Positions 1 through 6,803 of a stretch of DNA of 40,238 nt are shown here, one piece after another. The notes beneath the pieces were generated by a model. That model saw nothing but the letters and a program-made list of their open reading frames with translations, was not told the origin of the DNA and ran no database searches. Position numbers and translations under genes: made by a program. The stretch comes from Candidatus Methanomethylophilaceae archaeon (GTDB taxonomy: Archaea > Thermoplasmatota > Thermoplasmata > Methanomassiliicoccales > Methanomethylophilaceae): NCBI GenBank assembly GCA_017519045.1, contig JAFWTC010000008.1, forward strand, positions 1-40,238, in the 5' to 3' direction. The stretch's first letter is position 1, and each line of letters opens with the position of its first letter.

Positions 1-231
1 ACCCCCGCCGACGCCGCGCTGATGATGCACCTGGGCGCGGAAGGCGTGTTCGTAGGCTCCGGGATATTCGCGTCCGGGAACCCTGAGAAGAGGGCGGCGG
101 CGATCGTCCAGGCGGTCACCAACTACAACAATCCGCAGAAGCTCGCCGAACTCTCATACGACCTCGGGAAGGCCATGGTGGGGATCAACTCCGAGGAGAT
201 CAAGACAATAATGGCGGAGCGCGGACAATGA
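1..231 (+). CDS. pdxS: Pyridoxal 5'-phosphate synthase lyase subunit PdxS, C-terminal part (cut by window start)
   Basis: The frame is open from base 1, so only the last 76 residues are present. PdxS condenses ribose 5-phosphate, glyceraldehyde 3-phosphate and ammonia into PLP in the cytoplasm, using ammonia passed from PdxT. The visible part has the family's phosphate-binding stretch (GVFVGSGIF) and the conserved tail with [12 protein letters not shown] and the helix around LGKAMVGI. The stop overlaps the pdxT start by 4 bases (ATGA), the usual coupled order for the two subunits. Recognition rests on the C-terminal quarter plus the neighbour, which together are distinctive. Confidence 0.95.
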   Translation, partial: TPADAALMMHLGAEGVFVGSGIFASGNPEKRAAAIVQAVTNYNNPQKLAELSYDLGKAMVGINSEEIKTIMAERGQ

Positions 232-794
232 TCGGCGTGTTCGCCTTGCAGGGGGCGTTCGCCGAGCACGAGGCATGCCTCGATAAGCTGGGCGTCCCCT
301 TCGCCGAAATCCGCAAGAAGGAGGATCTCGACCGCGGATTCGACGCCCTGATCATTCCCGGAGGAGAGAGCACGGTCATGGACAAGCTCCTCCGCGACAT
401 GGACATGCTAGACACGGTCCGCGGGATGATACTCGGCGGGACCCCCGTCTTCGGGACGTGCGCCGGACTGATCCTCCTGTCCTCCGAGGTGGAGGGTGGG
501 AGGACCTGCCTCGGAACCATGGACGTCAGGACCGTCCGCAACGCCTACGGGCGCCAGCTCGGCAGCTTCAGGACGGTCTCCTCCTTCGCGGACGAGGGGG
601 AGGTCCCCATGGTGTTCATCCGCGCCCCCTACATCGAGTCCGCGGGGCCCGATACGAGGGTCCTGGCCGAAGTGGATGGGCGCATAGTCGCGGCCAGATC
701 CGGCAGGCAGCTGGCCACGGCTTTCCATCCCGAGCTCACGGACGACCTCACCGTCCACAGGTACTTCCTGGAGAAGGTGGCGGGGATCCTCTGA
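228..794 (+). CDS. pdxT: Pyridoxal 5'-phosphate synthase glutaminase subunit PdxT
   Basis: A class I glutamine amidotransferase of 188 residues, the usual length for PdxT. It hydrolyses glutamine and channels ammonia to PdxS in the PLP synthase complex. Visible motifs are the oxyanion segment PGGES at 44-48, the nucleophile in GTCAG (Cys78) and the His167-x-Glu169 pair in FHPEL, completing the Cys-His-Glu triad. The ATG lies inside the end of pdxS (ATGA overlap), which fixes the start and implies translational coupling and fixed stoichiometry. No anomalies are seen. Confidence 0.97.
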   Translation: MIGVFALQGAFAEHEACLDKLGVPFAEIRKKEDLDRGFDALIIPGGESTVMDKLLRDMDMLDTVRGMILGGTPVFGTCAGLILLSSEVEGGRTCLGTMDVRTVRNAYGRQLGSFRTVSSFADEGEVPMVFIRAPYIESAGPDTRVLAEVDGRIVAARSGRQLATAFHPELTDDLTVHRYFLEKVAGIL

Positions 795-896
795 TCCATT
801 TGCCTGTTCTAGCAATCTTAAGACGCGTCCGCCCTCCTCAAATCGGGACCGGGCTTCGATCGCTCGCCGGCTATGGGGCCGGCTGAGGCATCGACC

Positions 897-1634
897 ATGG
901 GAAACAGAGCGGTCATCACCACCAGGAAGGACCTGGACGAGAACGGGCTGGGACTGTACATGCACTGGAACGGCGGATACGACTCGGTTCGTCCGATATT
1001 GGACTACTGCAGGATCAGAGGCTTCCGCGCTCCGGACGAGGACGATTACGGATACGCCAGGCTGGCGCAGATCGTATGCAATTTCATGGGAGGGGACGGC
1101 TACTCAGTAGGAGTCGGAAGGCTGGACGGGCTCGACATGAACAACGGCGACAACGGGACGTACGTCCTGGAAGGATGGAAGGTCGCGGAGAGGCTCCACT
1201 ATTCCGGCGTGGAGCAGGACGAATACGATTACGACGCATTCATAACGAACCTGGACGAGTGCCAGCCGGAGAGCCAGAAGATCGGCGACAAGATGATTCA
1301 CGGCCTGCTGAAGCATGGAAGGACCCTTCCGGAGGTCTCTTTCCAATACCATTTCAGCATCGAGCGCAGGGCGGGCCATGGAATCAGGACGAAGGGATTC
1401 CTGATCGGGCAGTCCTACGCGGTATTCGGCGCGGGAATCCACGGCGACATCGTGATCATGGAGAACTCCGAGGACAAGGTGATGGCCAGATTCCAGGGAG
1501 GCATATTGGAGACGCCGAAATACGTCTGGAGGGACGGGACGGAGTCGTGCGTGGTGGAATGCGCAGGGGGAAAGACCGGGATCGTGGATTCCATGACGCC
1601 GGCCAGGCGCCTCCAATGCGGAGACTGGCTCTGA
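897..1634 (+). CDS. Conserved hypothetical protein (MGNRAVI family), mobile-element associated type
   Basis: A 245-residue soluble protein of unknown function. The ATG at 897 was chosen over one 24 bases upstream because the family, as I know it, begins with MGNRAVI followed by a segment like LGLYMHWNGGYDSV. The first 100 residues contain this conserved core with GYARLAQIVCNFMGG and NGDNGTYVLEGW; the C-terminal half is unfamiliar. Relatives I recall are common in prophages, plasmids and integrative elements of gut Firmicutes, so horizontal acquisition is plausible but inferred. No integrase or att site is visible nearby. It stands alone between pdxT and a convergent small gene. Confidence 0.75.
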   Translation: MGNRAVITTRKDLDENGLGLYMHWNGGYDSVRPILDYCRIRGFRAPDEDDYGYARLAQIVCNFMGGDGYSVGVGRLDGLDMNNGDNGTYVLEGWKVAERLHYSGVEQDEYDYDAFITNLDECQPESQKIGDKMIHGLLKHGRTLPEVSFQYHFSIERRAGHGIRTKGFLIGQSYAVFGAGIHGDIVIMENSEDKVMARFQGGILETPKYVWRDGTESCVVECAGGKTGIVDSMTPARRLQCGDWL

Positions 1635-1675
1635 CATCCCCCGCGAGCGCCTGTATCGTCGCCCCCGGCGGCGGT

Positions 1676-2017
1676 TCACGCCCGCCTGGCCTCGTTCAAC
1701 GGCTTGTCCCAGAACACCTTCCCGCCGTTCTCGGAGGCCAGAGAATCCGCTACGTCGCGGAAGGTCTCCATGATCTCGGCCTCGCGCTTCTTGGACCGCC
1801 TTCCGGAGGCGTTATAGACGTTGCGCTCGAAATAGGCGTCGTATGTTATGCGGAAGTCTTCCGGATCCTCGTGGGGGAAGAAGCTCAGCGCCACGTCGTA
1901 CCTTATACGCCTGTCGTGGGAATCGGCTACGAGAAGGGCGCGGACCCCGTGGCGGGGGACGCCGTTGAACTCGCATTCGGCTTCGAAATACTGGTCGTAC
2001 ACGTTGATCGGTTCCAT
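1676..2017 (-). CDS. Hypothetical protein, 113 aa
   Basis: I do not recognise this protein. The frame stays open upstream to 2263, but the ATG at 2017 (MEPINVYDQYFEAE) is preferred because a TATA-like TTATAAT lies about 35 bases upstream and the extended N-terminus has proline-rich, low-quality composition. The protein is acidic with aromatic-rich strands (YDVALSFF, FRITYDAYFERNVY) and a lysine/arginine cluster near residue 80; no membrane segment or metal motif is seen. It is convergent with the upstream plus-strand gene, with about 40 bases between stops. A second small gene on the same strand lies just upstream (2086-2217). Confidence 0.55.
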   Translation of the reverse strand: MEPINVYDQYFEAECEFNGVPRHGVRALLVADSHDRRIRYDVALSFFPHEDPEDFRITYDAYFERNVYNASGRRSKKREAEIMETFRDVADSLASENGGKVFWDKPLNEARRA

Positions 2018-2085
2018 GAGATCGGAAGGGAATGTAGGTGGACGGACTTGATTATAACGATGGGAGGTGGGGGCGGGGCCCCCGT

Positions 2086-2217
2086 TTACTGCGAACGTGA
2101 CGATGTTCGCCTTCGATGTTTGGAATGCTTCTTGGAAGCTCCGGTATCGGGCACAGTGTCGCCACTGGAGGTCTTCAACTTGGACGCTTCTTTGCGCTCC
2201 TTGTTGTGTTTCCCCAT
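2086..2217 (-). CDS. Possible small basic protein, 43 aa
   Basis: An ATG-to-TAA frame of 43 codons beginning MGKHNKERKEASK and ending in an Arg/Ser-rich tail (KHRRRTSSRSQ). Composition is strongly basic and lacks hydrophobic segments, like a small nucleic-acid-binding or ribosome-associated peptide, but there is no family assignment. It sits directly downstream of an AT-rich intergenic region with promoter-like sequence and ends before the promoter-like element of the 113-aa gene. Another start is possible 9 bases upstream in a different frame. The existence of this gene is uncertain. Confidence 0.35.
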   Translation of the reverse strand: MGKHNKERKEASKLKTSSGDTVPDTGASKKHSKHRRRTSSRSQ

Positions 2218-2224
2218 GATTCGG

Positions 2225-2334
2225 ACATGATTGTACTTCTATATCTAAATACCTATTATACAAAATTTTAATTATATCAGTCCGTTGAAAAATCGGGCAA
2301 ATAATAAATACCGCATCTCGATGGGGAGCGCATC
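2225..2334. promoter_or_regulatory. Divergent AT-rich promoter region upstream of rpoK
   Basis: This stretch is sharply more AT-rich than its surroundings. On the plus strand a TATA-like ATAATAAATA at 2301-2310 is centred about 30 bases before the rpoK ATG, giving a very short leader. On the minus strand, TATA-like runs around 2240-2275 could serve the small gene starting at 2217. No operator repeats stand out. Confidence 0.55.
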
Positions 2335-2517
2335 ATGCCTAGAGTACGCGAGCACACTCGCTTCGAGAAGGCCAGGATCATCGGCGCGAGGGCCCTTCAG
2401 ATTTCTCTCGGAGCCCCCGTGTTCGTCGAGTATCCCGAGTCGTACATCGACTCCATAGACATCGCGATGCTGGAGTACGACGCCGGTCTCATCCCCATCA
2501 GCGTCATAAAGAACTGA
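2335..2517 (+). CDS. rpoK: DNA-directed RNA polymerase subunit Rpo6/K
   Basis: A 60-residue protein with the RpoK/omega core: [21 protein letters not shown] at residues 8-28, followed by acidic residues and the closing IPISVIKN. RpoK is the archaeal counterpart of eukaryotic RPB6 and bacterial omega and helps assemble the polymerase by clamping the large subunit. Length and motif order match the short archaeal forms. The last 14 bases overlap the 3' end of the convergent alcohol dehydrogenase gene. This is one of the clearest archaeal markers in the window. Confidence 0.95.
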   Translation: MPRVREHTRFEKARIIGARALQISLGAPVFVEYPESYIDSIDIAMLEYDAGLIPISVIKN

Positions 2518-3691
2518 GCCTTCCTCGGAAACTCCTCTCTAGAATCGACCTCACATCGTCTCTGGAGAGATTTCCGTAACCTCCTTTCGTTATCGTCGTC
2601 GCATCCGCCAGAGCGTCCAGCATGTCCTCGGTGACCCCCAGGTCGCGGACCCTCATCACAAGCCCCAGGCCCCTCATCCATTCCTCCATGCGGTCGAGGC
2701 CCTCCTCGGCTATGCGTTGCTCCGTCTTTCCTTCCGAATCGACCCTCCATACCTCCTGCGCGAAACGCGAGAACCTGTGCAATCCATGCGGCATGACGGC
2801 GCGGTAATATGCCATGGAGACTGCGGAGAGCGTCATCCCGTGGGTGGCGTCCGTGTAGCCCCCGATGGCCTTGCCGATCATGTGGACCATCCAATCCGTG
2901 GGCTTCCCGCGGGATATTAGCGTGTTCAAAGCCAGAGAGGCCGCCCACATAAGGTTGGAACGCGCCTCGTAGTCGGTAGGATCCGTGACGGCGGCCTCCG
3001 AGCTGTGGATGACGGACCTCATCAGCCCCTCCGCCAGATAATCGCTGACGCAGTCGTCGTCGCCCGAGAAGTACTGCTCGCAGATATGATTGAAGGTGTC
3101 GTATATCCCTGCGGACAGCTGATATCCGGACAGCGACATGGCCATCATCGGATCGAGTATCGAAAACCTCGGCATGACGGCGTCCCCGAAGATGTGGGCG
3201 ACCTTCCTCTTGGACGCCGTGTCGGTGATCACGGCCCCGCCGTTCATCTCCGATCCGGTCCCTGACATGGTCAGAACGCACCCTACAGGGATGATCTCGC
3301 AATCCGGCTCCTGGAACCTGACGAAATACCTGTCCCAAGGGTCCTCCTCGCAATGGACGGACACGGAAAGCGCCTTGGCGTAATCGCAGCAGGACCCACC
3401 TCCGACTGCCAGGATCAGATCGGGATCGCATCCACGGGCGACAGCGATTCCCTCCCTGAGCTTCTCGAGCGTGGGATTCGGCATCACCCCCGATATCTCC
3501 TCCACGCGCTTGCCGCGGCCCTTCAGAATCCCGACGACCTCGTCGTAGACCCCGTTCCTCTTGACGGAGCCTTGGCCATAGACCATCAGGACCGTTCCGC
3601 CGAACCGGTCCAGCTCCTCTCCGAGACGGGACAGCGACCCTTCCCCGAAGTGCACTCTGACGGGATTGCTGTACGTGAATAGGCCCTTCAT
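2504..3691 (-). CDS. Iron-containing alcohol dehydrogenase (BdhA/YqhD type)
   Basis: A 395-residue member of the Fe-dependent (type III) alcohol dehydrogenases, closest in layout to NADPH-dependent butanol dehydrogenase/YqhD aldehyde reductases. The nucleotide-binding GGGS is at 97-100, preceded by PNPT (71-74). The expected metal ligands are Asp198, His202, His270 and His284, in contexts YDTFNH, MVH and THGM. It probably reduces aldehydes to alcohols with NAD(P)H in the cytoplasm; the substrate cannot be read from sequence. It is monocistronic, convergent with rpoK (14-base overlap) and divergent from the micropeptide gene at 3781. Confidence 0.9.
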   Translation of the reverse strand: MKGLFTYSNPVRVHFGEGSLSRLGEELDRFGGTVLMVYGQGSVKRNGVYDEVVGILKGRGKRVEEISGVMPNPTLEKLREGIAVARGCDPDLILAVGGGSCCDYAKALSVSVHCEEDPWDRYFVRFQEPDCEIIPVGCVLTMSGTGSEMNGGAVITDTASKRKVAHIFGDAVMPRFSILDPMMAMSLSGYQLSAGIYDTFNHICEQYFSGDDDCVSDYLAEGLMRSVIHSSEAAVTDPTDYEARSNLMWAASLALNTLISRGKPTDWMVHMIGKAIGGYTDATHGMTLSAVSMAYYRAVMPHGLHRFSRFAQEVWRVDSEGKTEQRIAEEGLDRMEEWMRGLGLVMRVRDLGVTEDMLDALADATTITKGGYGNLSRDDVRSILERSFRGRLSSL

Positions 3692-3780
3692 GCGTACCCG
3701 TCACGAGGTGGCAGGGATTAACTCTTCCGTCTGGACTTCGCCATGTTCCAAATACGGAAAGGCCCATAGCGGACGATGCT

Positions 3781-3918
3781 ATGGATTCGATATGGTACAT
3801 CGCGGGGGCGGCCGTGGTCGTCGTGATAATGTGCATAGGCCTGTACGGAATGGCTGTGGCGAAAAGGACCGGGCGCAAGCGCCGCCGAGGACGGACCGAT
3901 GAAGGCGCCACGGCATGA
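3781..3918 (+). CDS. Small single-pass membrane protein, 45 aa
   Basis: An ATG-to-TGA frame of 45 residues. Residues 4-24 form one hydrophobic helix (WYIAGAAVVVVIMCIGLYG), followed by a strongly basic cytoplasmic-type tail (AKRTGRKRRRGR). The last 20 bases overlap the start of the PemK-like gene, so the two are probably co-translated. A weak TATA-like CCAAATAC lies about 30 bases before the ATG. The helix-plus-basic-tail layout is typical of real membrane micropeptides, but no family is recognised. It might be a partner of the downstream toxin-like gene or an unrelated leader gene. Confidence 0.5.
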   Translation: MDSIWYIAGAAVVVVIMCIGLYGMAVAKRTGRKRRRGRTDEGATA

Positions 3919-4282
3919 GGACGTTCCCAAGCCCATGGAGGTATGGAACGCGAACGTGTACTTCGACGACATGTCCGGAGCGAAGAACCGCCCTGTCATA
4001 GTCCTGGAGAAGAGGGACGACGAGTACACGATCCTGATGATAACCAGCAGCGAGCGCATGCCGGGCCGCATGATCAAGCTTGACGACCCGTACGAGGTGA
4101 TGCTGGACAAGACGTCCTCCGTCCGCGTGGACCGCCTGTTCAGGATACCTCCGTCAAAGTTCAACTACAAGCTCGGGGATCTGTGCGAATCGGACGCCGA
4201 GACCGCTAGAAGCATATTGGAGGAGCACAAGGCGACCAAAGCCTACAAGAGGAAGGCGTACCGACGCACCCAAAACGTTTAA
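3899..4282 (+). CDS. PemK/MazF-like protein
   Basis: A 127-residue protein resembling the PemK/MazF fold: GxVW-like start (MEVWNANVYFDD), the KNRPVIVLEK strand with the conserved Arg-Pro, and ITSSERMPG where the family has its second active-site loop. MazF proteins are mRNA interferases of type II toxin-antitoxin pairs; some archaeal homologues are stand-alone and of unproven activity. The C-terminus is basic (KAYKRKAYRRTQ). The ATG at 3899 has GAGG at suitable spacing; an internal ATG at 3935 matches the family start better and remains possible. No classical antitoxin precedes it; the micropeptide gene overlaps it instead. Confidence 0.65.
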   Translation: MKAPRHEDVPKPMEVWNANVYFDDMSGAKNRPVIVLEKRDDEYTILMITSSERMPGRMIKLDDPYEVMLDKTSSVRVDRLFRIPPSKFNYKLGDLCESDAETARSILEEHKATKAYKRKAYRRTQNV

Positions 4283-4304
4283 CGGACATCCCCATGACCG
4301 GGGC

Positions 4305-5522
4305 ATGGTCCGTGGAGCGGCTTCGGTGATCAGGGCAAACCCTGTTCTGATTGTCTCTATTCTGCTTGCTCTGATCTCCATGGCCTTCGTGCCTCCTTCC
4401 GAGAAGTACATCGGATACATCGACGCGCCGATGCTGTGCATACTATTCTGCCTCATGGCGTCCGTCGCTGGTATGTCGGAATGCGGCCTCTTCAGAGCCT
4501 TGTCGGAAAAGATGGTCGGAAGGTCCGGCTCCGTACGCGGAATGTGTCTTGCGCTGGTAGCCGCCCCGTTCTTCGGATCCATGGCGATGACCAACGACGT
4601 CGCCCTGATCACGTTCGTCCCGCTGGCGATGGCCGCCCTGGTCGGAGCTGGAAGGAAGGATCTGATAATGCCGGTGCTGATCCTCCAGACGCTGGCCGCC
4701 AACCTAGGAAGCATGGCCACGCCCGTGGGAAGCCCGCAGAACCTCTTCATCTACTCCAAATACGGAGCGGACGCCGGGGACTTCCTGGCGAGGATGCTGC
4801 CCCTGGTGCTCGCCGGAGGGGCGGCGGTGTTCGGAGCCTGCGCCATGTTCTGCAAAGGTGAAGGCTCGAGGCAATCAGAGGCGCGCGAAGCCCCTCTCGA
4901 CAAAAAGACTTTGATTCCGATGGCCGCCCTGTTCGTCCTGGGGATCCTCGCCGTCTCGGGAACGGTGCCGTTCTGGCTGTCCCTGATCGTGACTTTGGCG
5001 ACCGTCCTCGCCGTGAACCCGTCCATACTGAGGAAGGTGGACTACGGGCTCATCCTGACGTTCGTCTTCCTGTTCGTCTTCACCGGCAACTTCTCCCATC
5101 TGGATCAGGTGGTGAACGTGCTCGGAGGTCTCATGGAGGATTTCCCGGTCCTTACGACGGCGCTTTCAAGCCAGGCAGTCAGCAACGTCCCTGCCGCCAT
5201 GATGCTGTCCAACTTCACCTCGGACTGGGGAAGCCTCCTTGCCGGAGCGAACATAGGCGGGTTCGGGACGCCCATCGCCTCCATGGCGAGCCTCATAACC
5301 TTCCGCATCTACTCCAGAGGAGAGCGCCACGACTCCAAGGGGTTCATGGTTCTTTTCCTGGCATCCAACCTCGCCATGCTCGGAATGCTCCTGGCGGTCG
5401 ACCGGGCGATCAATCCGTGGCGACGTGACGATTGCGGTGGACCCTCTCCGGCTTGTAGCGGCCGACTTTCGGGACCGGCTCCTCCGAAGGATATCCTACC
5501 GCTATCAGGCAGAACGGCTTGA
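4305..5522 (+). CDS. SLC13/CitMHS-like ion-transporter superfamily permease
   Basis: A polytopic membrane protein with about ten hydrophobic segments. Two re-entrant-loop motifs typical of the IT superfamily (SLC13, ArsB, NhaD, CitMHS) are visible: AANLGSMATPVGSPQNL near residue 145 and SQAVSNVPAAMM near 290, together with MTNDVALITF near 95. It likely moves an anion such as a di- or tricarboxylate, or exchanges Na+/H+; the substrate is not readable. The last 38 or so residues after AINPWRR are low-complexity and antisense to the convergent nitroreductase gene, so the true stop lies beyond the natural protein end. It follows the PemK-like gene by 22 bases. Confidence 0.8.
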   Translation: MVRGAASVIRANPVLIVSILLALISMAFVPPSEKYIGYIDAPMLCILFCLMASVAGMSECGLFRALSEKMVGRSGSVRGMCLALVAAPFFGSMAMTNDVALITFVPLAMAALVGAGRKDLIMPVLILQTLAANLGSMATPVGSPQNLFIYSKYGADAGDFLARMLPLVLAGGAAVFGACAMFCKGEGSRQSEAREAPLDKKTLIPMAALFVLGILAVSGTVPFWLSLIVTLATVLAVNPSILRKVDYGLILTFVFLFVFTGNFSHLDQVVNVLGGLMEDFPVLTTALSSQAVSNVPAAMMLSNFTSDWGSLLAGANIGGFGTPIASMASLITFRIYSRGERHDSKGFMVLFLASNLAMLGMLLAVDRAINPWRRDDCGGPSPACSGRLSGPAPPKDILPLSGRTA

Positions 5523-5931
5523 TCCGATCCGGCAGGCGCATGGTGGAGGAAACCTTGGCCATCCTGTCCTCATGCGGGGCGATCCCTATCCAGACCGTTC
5601 CTATCCCTCTGGACTTGGCCGCCAGGAGGATGTTCTGCGCCGAGGCCGCCAGGTCCTGCTGCCACATCAACGGCGCCTTCATCCTGCCCTCGTCCGCGGC
5701 CAGGACGATCGCAAGGGGCGCCCTGCCGACCGGTTCTGCGTAGGGTGCGGCCGAAGAAAGCTCCGACAGGACCCCCGGGTCGTCCACCACGAAGAACTCC
5801 CAGCACTGCTGGTTCATGGCGGAGGGCGCGTGCATGGCCGCCTTCAGCATCAGCTCGACGTCCTCCTCCGGAACCTGCCTCGGATCGAAGGACCTGACGC
5901 TGGTCCTGGTGAATATCTCGTCGACTGTCAT
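5410..5931 (-). CDS. Nitroreductase-family FMN-dependent protein
   Basis: A 173-residue nitroreductase. The N-terminal FMN-phosphate motif is RTSVRSFDPRQVPEEDV (9-25), followed by AMHAPSAMNQQCWEF (32-46), a central GIGTVWIG turn (109-116) and the C-terminal IAVGYPSEEPVPK. These enzymes reduce nitroaromatics, quinones, flavins or enones with NAD(P)H. The start overlaps the stop of the YqaJ-type gene (ATGA), so the two are translationally coupled, an unusual pairing. The 3' end overlaps the convergent permease gene by 113 bases, in that gene's non-conserved tail. Confidence 0.88.
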   Translation of the reverse strand: MTVDEIFTRTSVRSFDPRQVPEEDVELMLKAAMHAPSAMNQQCWEFFVVDDPGVLSELSSAAPYAEPVGRAPLAIVLAADEGRMKAPLMWQQDLAASAQNILLAAKSRGIGTVWIGIAPHEDRMAKVSSTMRLPDRIKPFCLIAVGYPSEEPVPKVGRYKPERVHRNRHVATD

Positions 5932-6716
5932 CTCTTCTTCCTCTTGAACGCCTTGAGATACTTCAGGACCTCCTGGTCGCATTCGGAGTCGGTCCACTCC
6001 GGAGTGTATCCGCCCTTCATGTACTCGTTGTACCATGCGGCGCACTTCTCCATCACCGGCTTCATGTCCAGCTTCTCCTTGACGATGACGAACGTGTTCT
6101 CGGCCGTGGGGGCCCACTGCTTGGGGCGGTCGTAGTCCTCCTCCTCCAGGAACCCGACCAGGAACACTATCCTGTCCAGGTTGGAGAGCTCCGCGTACAG
6201 CGACGCCTGGTACATGTAGGACAGAGGGACGTTGGCGTATCCTCCGTTCCCGTCCTCCCATTTCTCCTTCAGTCCGGAGGTCTTGATCTCAAGGATGGAG
6301 TCCCTGACGTTGTCGACCTTGATGTATCCGTCGACGAGGCCTCCGAACAGCTTCTCGTTATGGAAGTGGTCGTATCCGCACATCTCCATGGGGACGGGCT
6401 CCTCCACCGAGACTACCTGTCCGTCCTGTATCCCCAGGGCCTCCCTGAGCATGGGGCCGACGTTGGCGGCCAGATGATTCCTCAGGACCGGCTCAAGGAT
6501 GTTGCCGGCGTCGATGTACTTGTTGGCCTTGTCGCCGGGATACAGTCCGGCGAGCTCGCAGGCGACCTTGAACGGAGAAGAGAACTCGCTGGCGCCCATG
6601 ATGGGGCCTACGCGGGTCCCCGTGATCTTCTTGAGCTTGTAGGTGTCGAAGTAGACCGTCCTCTCCTCGTCGACGATGTCCTCGATGCCCATCCTTCCGT
6701 CATATGCCATGCCCAC
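5928..6716 (-). CDS. YqaJ-like PD-(D/E)XK exonuclease
   Basis: A 262-residue protein matching the YqaJ/lambda-exonuclease nuclease family. The signature TGTRVGPIMGASEF is at 33-46; the likely active site is Glu75, Asp129 (LVDGY) and Glu143-x-Lys145 (EIK), with Gln170 in the YQASLYAEL helix. Phage relatives resect double-stranded DNA for single-strand annealing and usually sit next to RecT or Bet; none is seen here. It is instead coupled to the downstream nitroreductase (ATGA). Starts at 6716, 6710 and 6692 are in frame; the TATA-like element at 6731-6741 is 26 bases from 6710, favouring a leaderless start there. Confidence 0.8.
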   Translation of the reverse strand: MGMAYDGRMGIEDIVDEERTVYFDTYKLKKITGTRVGPIMGASEFSSPFKVACELAGLYPGDKANKYIDAGNILEPVLRNHLAANVGPMLREALGIQDGQVVSVEEPVPMEMCGYDHFHNEKLFGGLVDGYIKVDNVRDSILEIKTSGLKEKWEDGNGGYANVPLSYMYQASLYAELSNLDRIVFLVGFLEEEDYDRPKQWAPTAENTFVIVKEKLDMKPVMEKCAAWYNEYMKGGYTPEWTDSECDQEVLKYLKAFKRKKR

Positions 6717-6730
6717 CGGATTGACGGCGA

Positions 6731-6741
6731 CGATTATTATG
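6731..6741 (-). promoter_or_regulatory. TATA-like element for the YqaJ-nitroreductase pair
   Basis: The minus-strand sequence CATAATAATCG is the only AT-rich stretch in the 87-base gap between the giant LRR gene and the YqaJ gene. Its centre is about 26 bases from the ATG at 6710, the spacing expected for a leaderless archaeal transcript. Confidence 0.45.
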
Positions 6742-6803
6742 TTGGCGTTGCACGCACCGTTACAAAGGAAGGGGTTTGGAAGAGGTTTGGGAAGGGTCCG
6801 GGA

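Noticed and set aside
866-883. GCCGGC repeat upstream of 897 as a terminator or operator
   Set aside because: Six bases of self-complementary GC-rich sequence are expected by chance here, and no T-run follows.
1076-2230. A 384-codon plus-strand frame spanning two genes
   Set aside because: The composition is Arg/Gly-rich, it crosses the convergent gene boundary, and it has no recognisable segment.
2397-3911. A 504-codon frame overlapping the alcohol dehydrogenase
   Set aside because: It is a GC-driven shadow; the dehydrogenase frame has cofactor and metal motifs.
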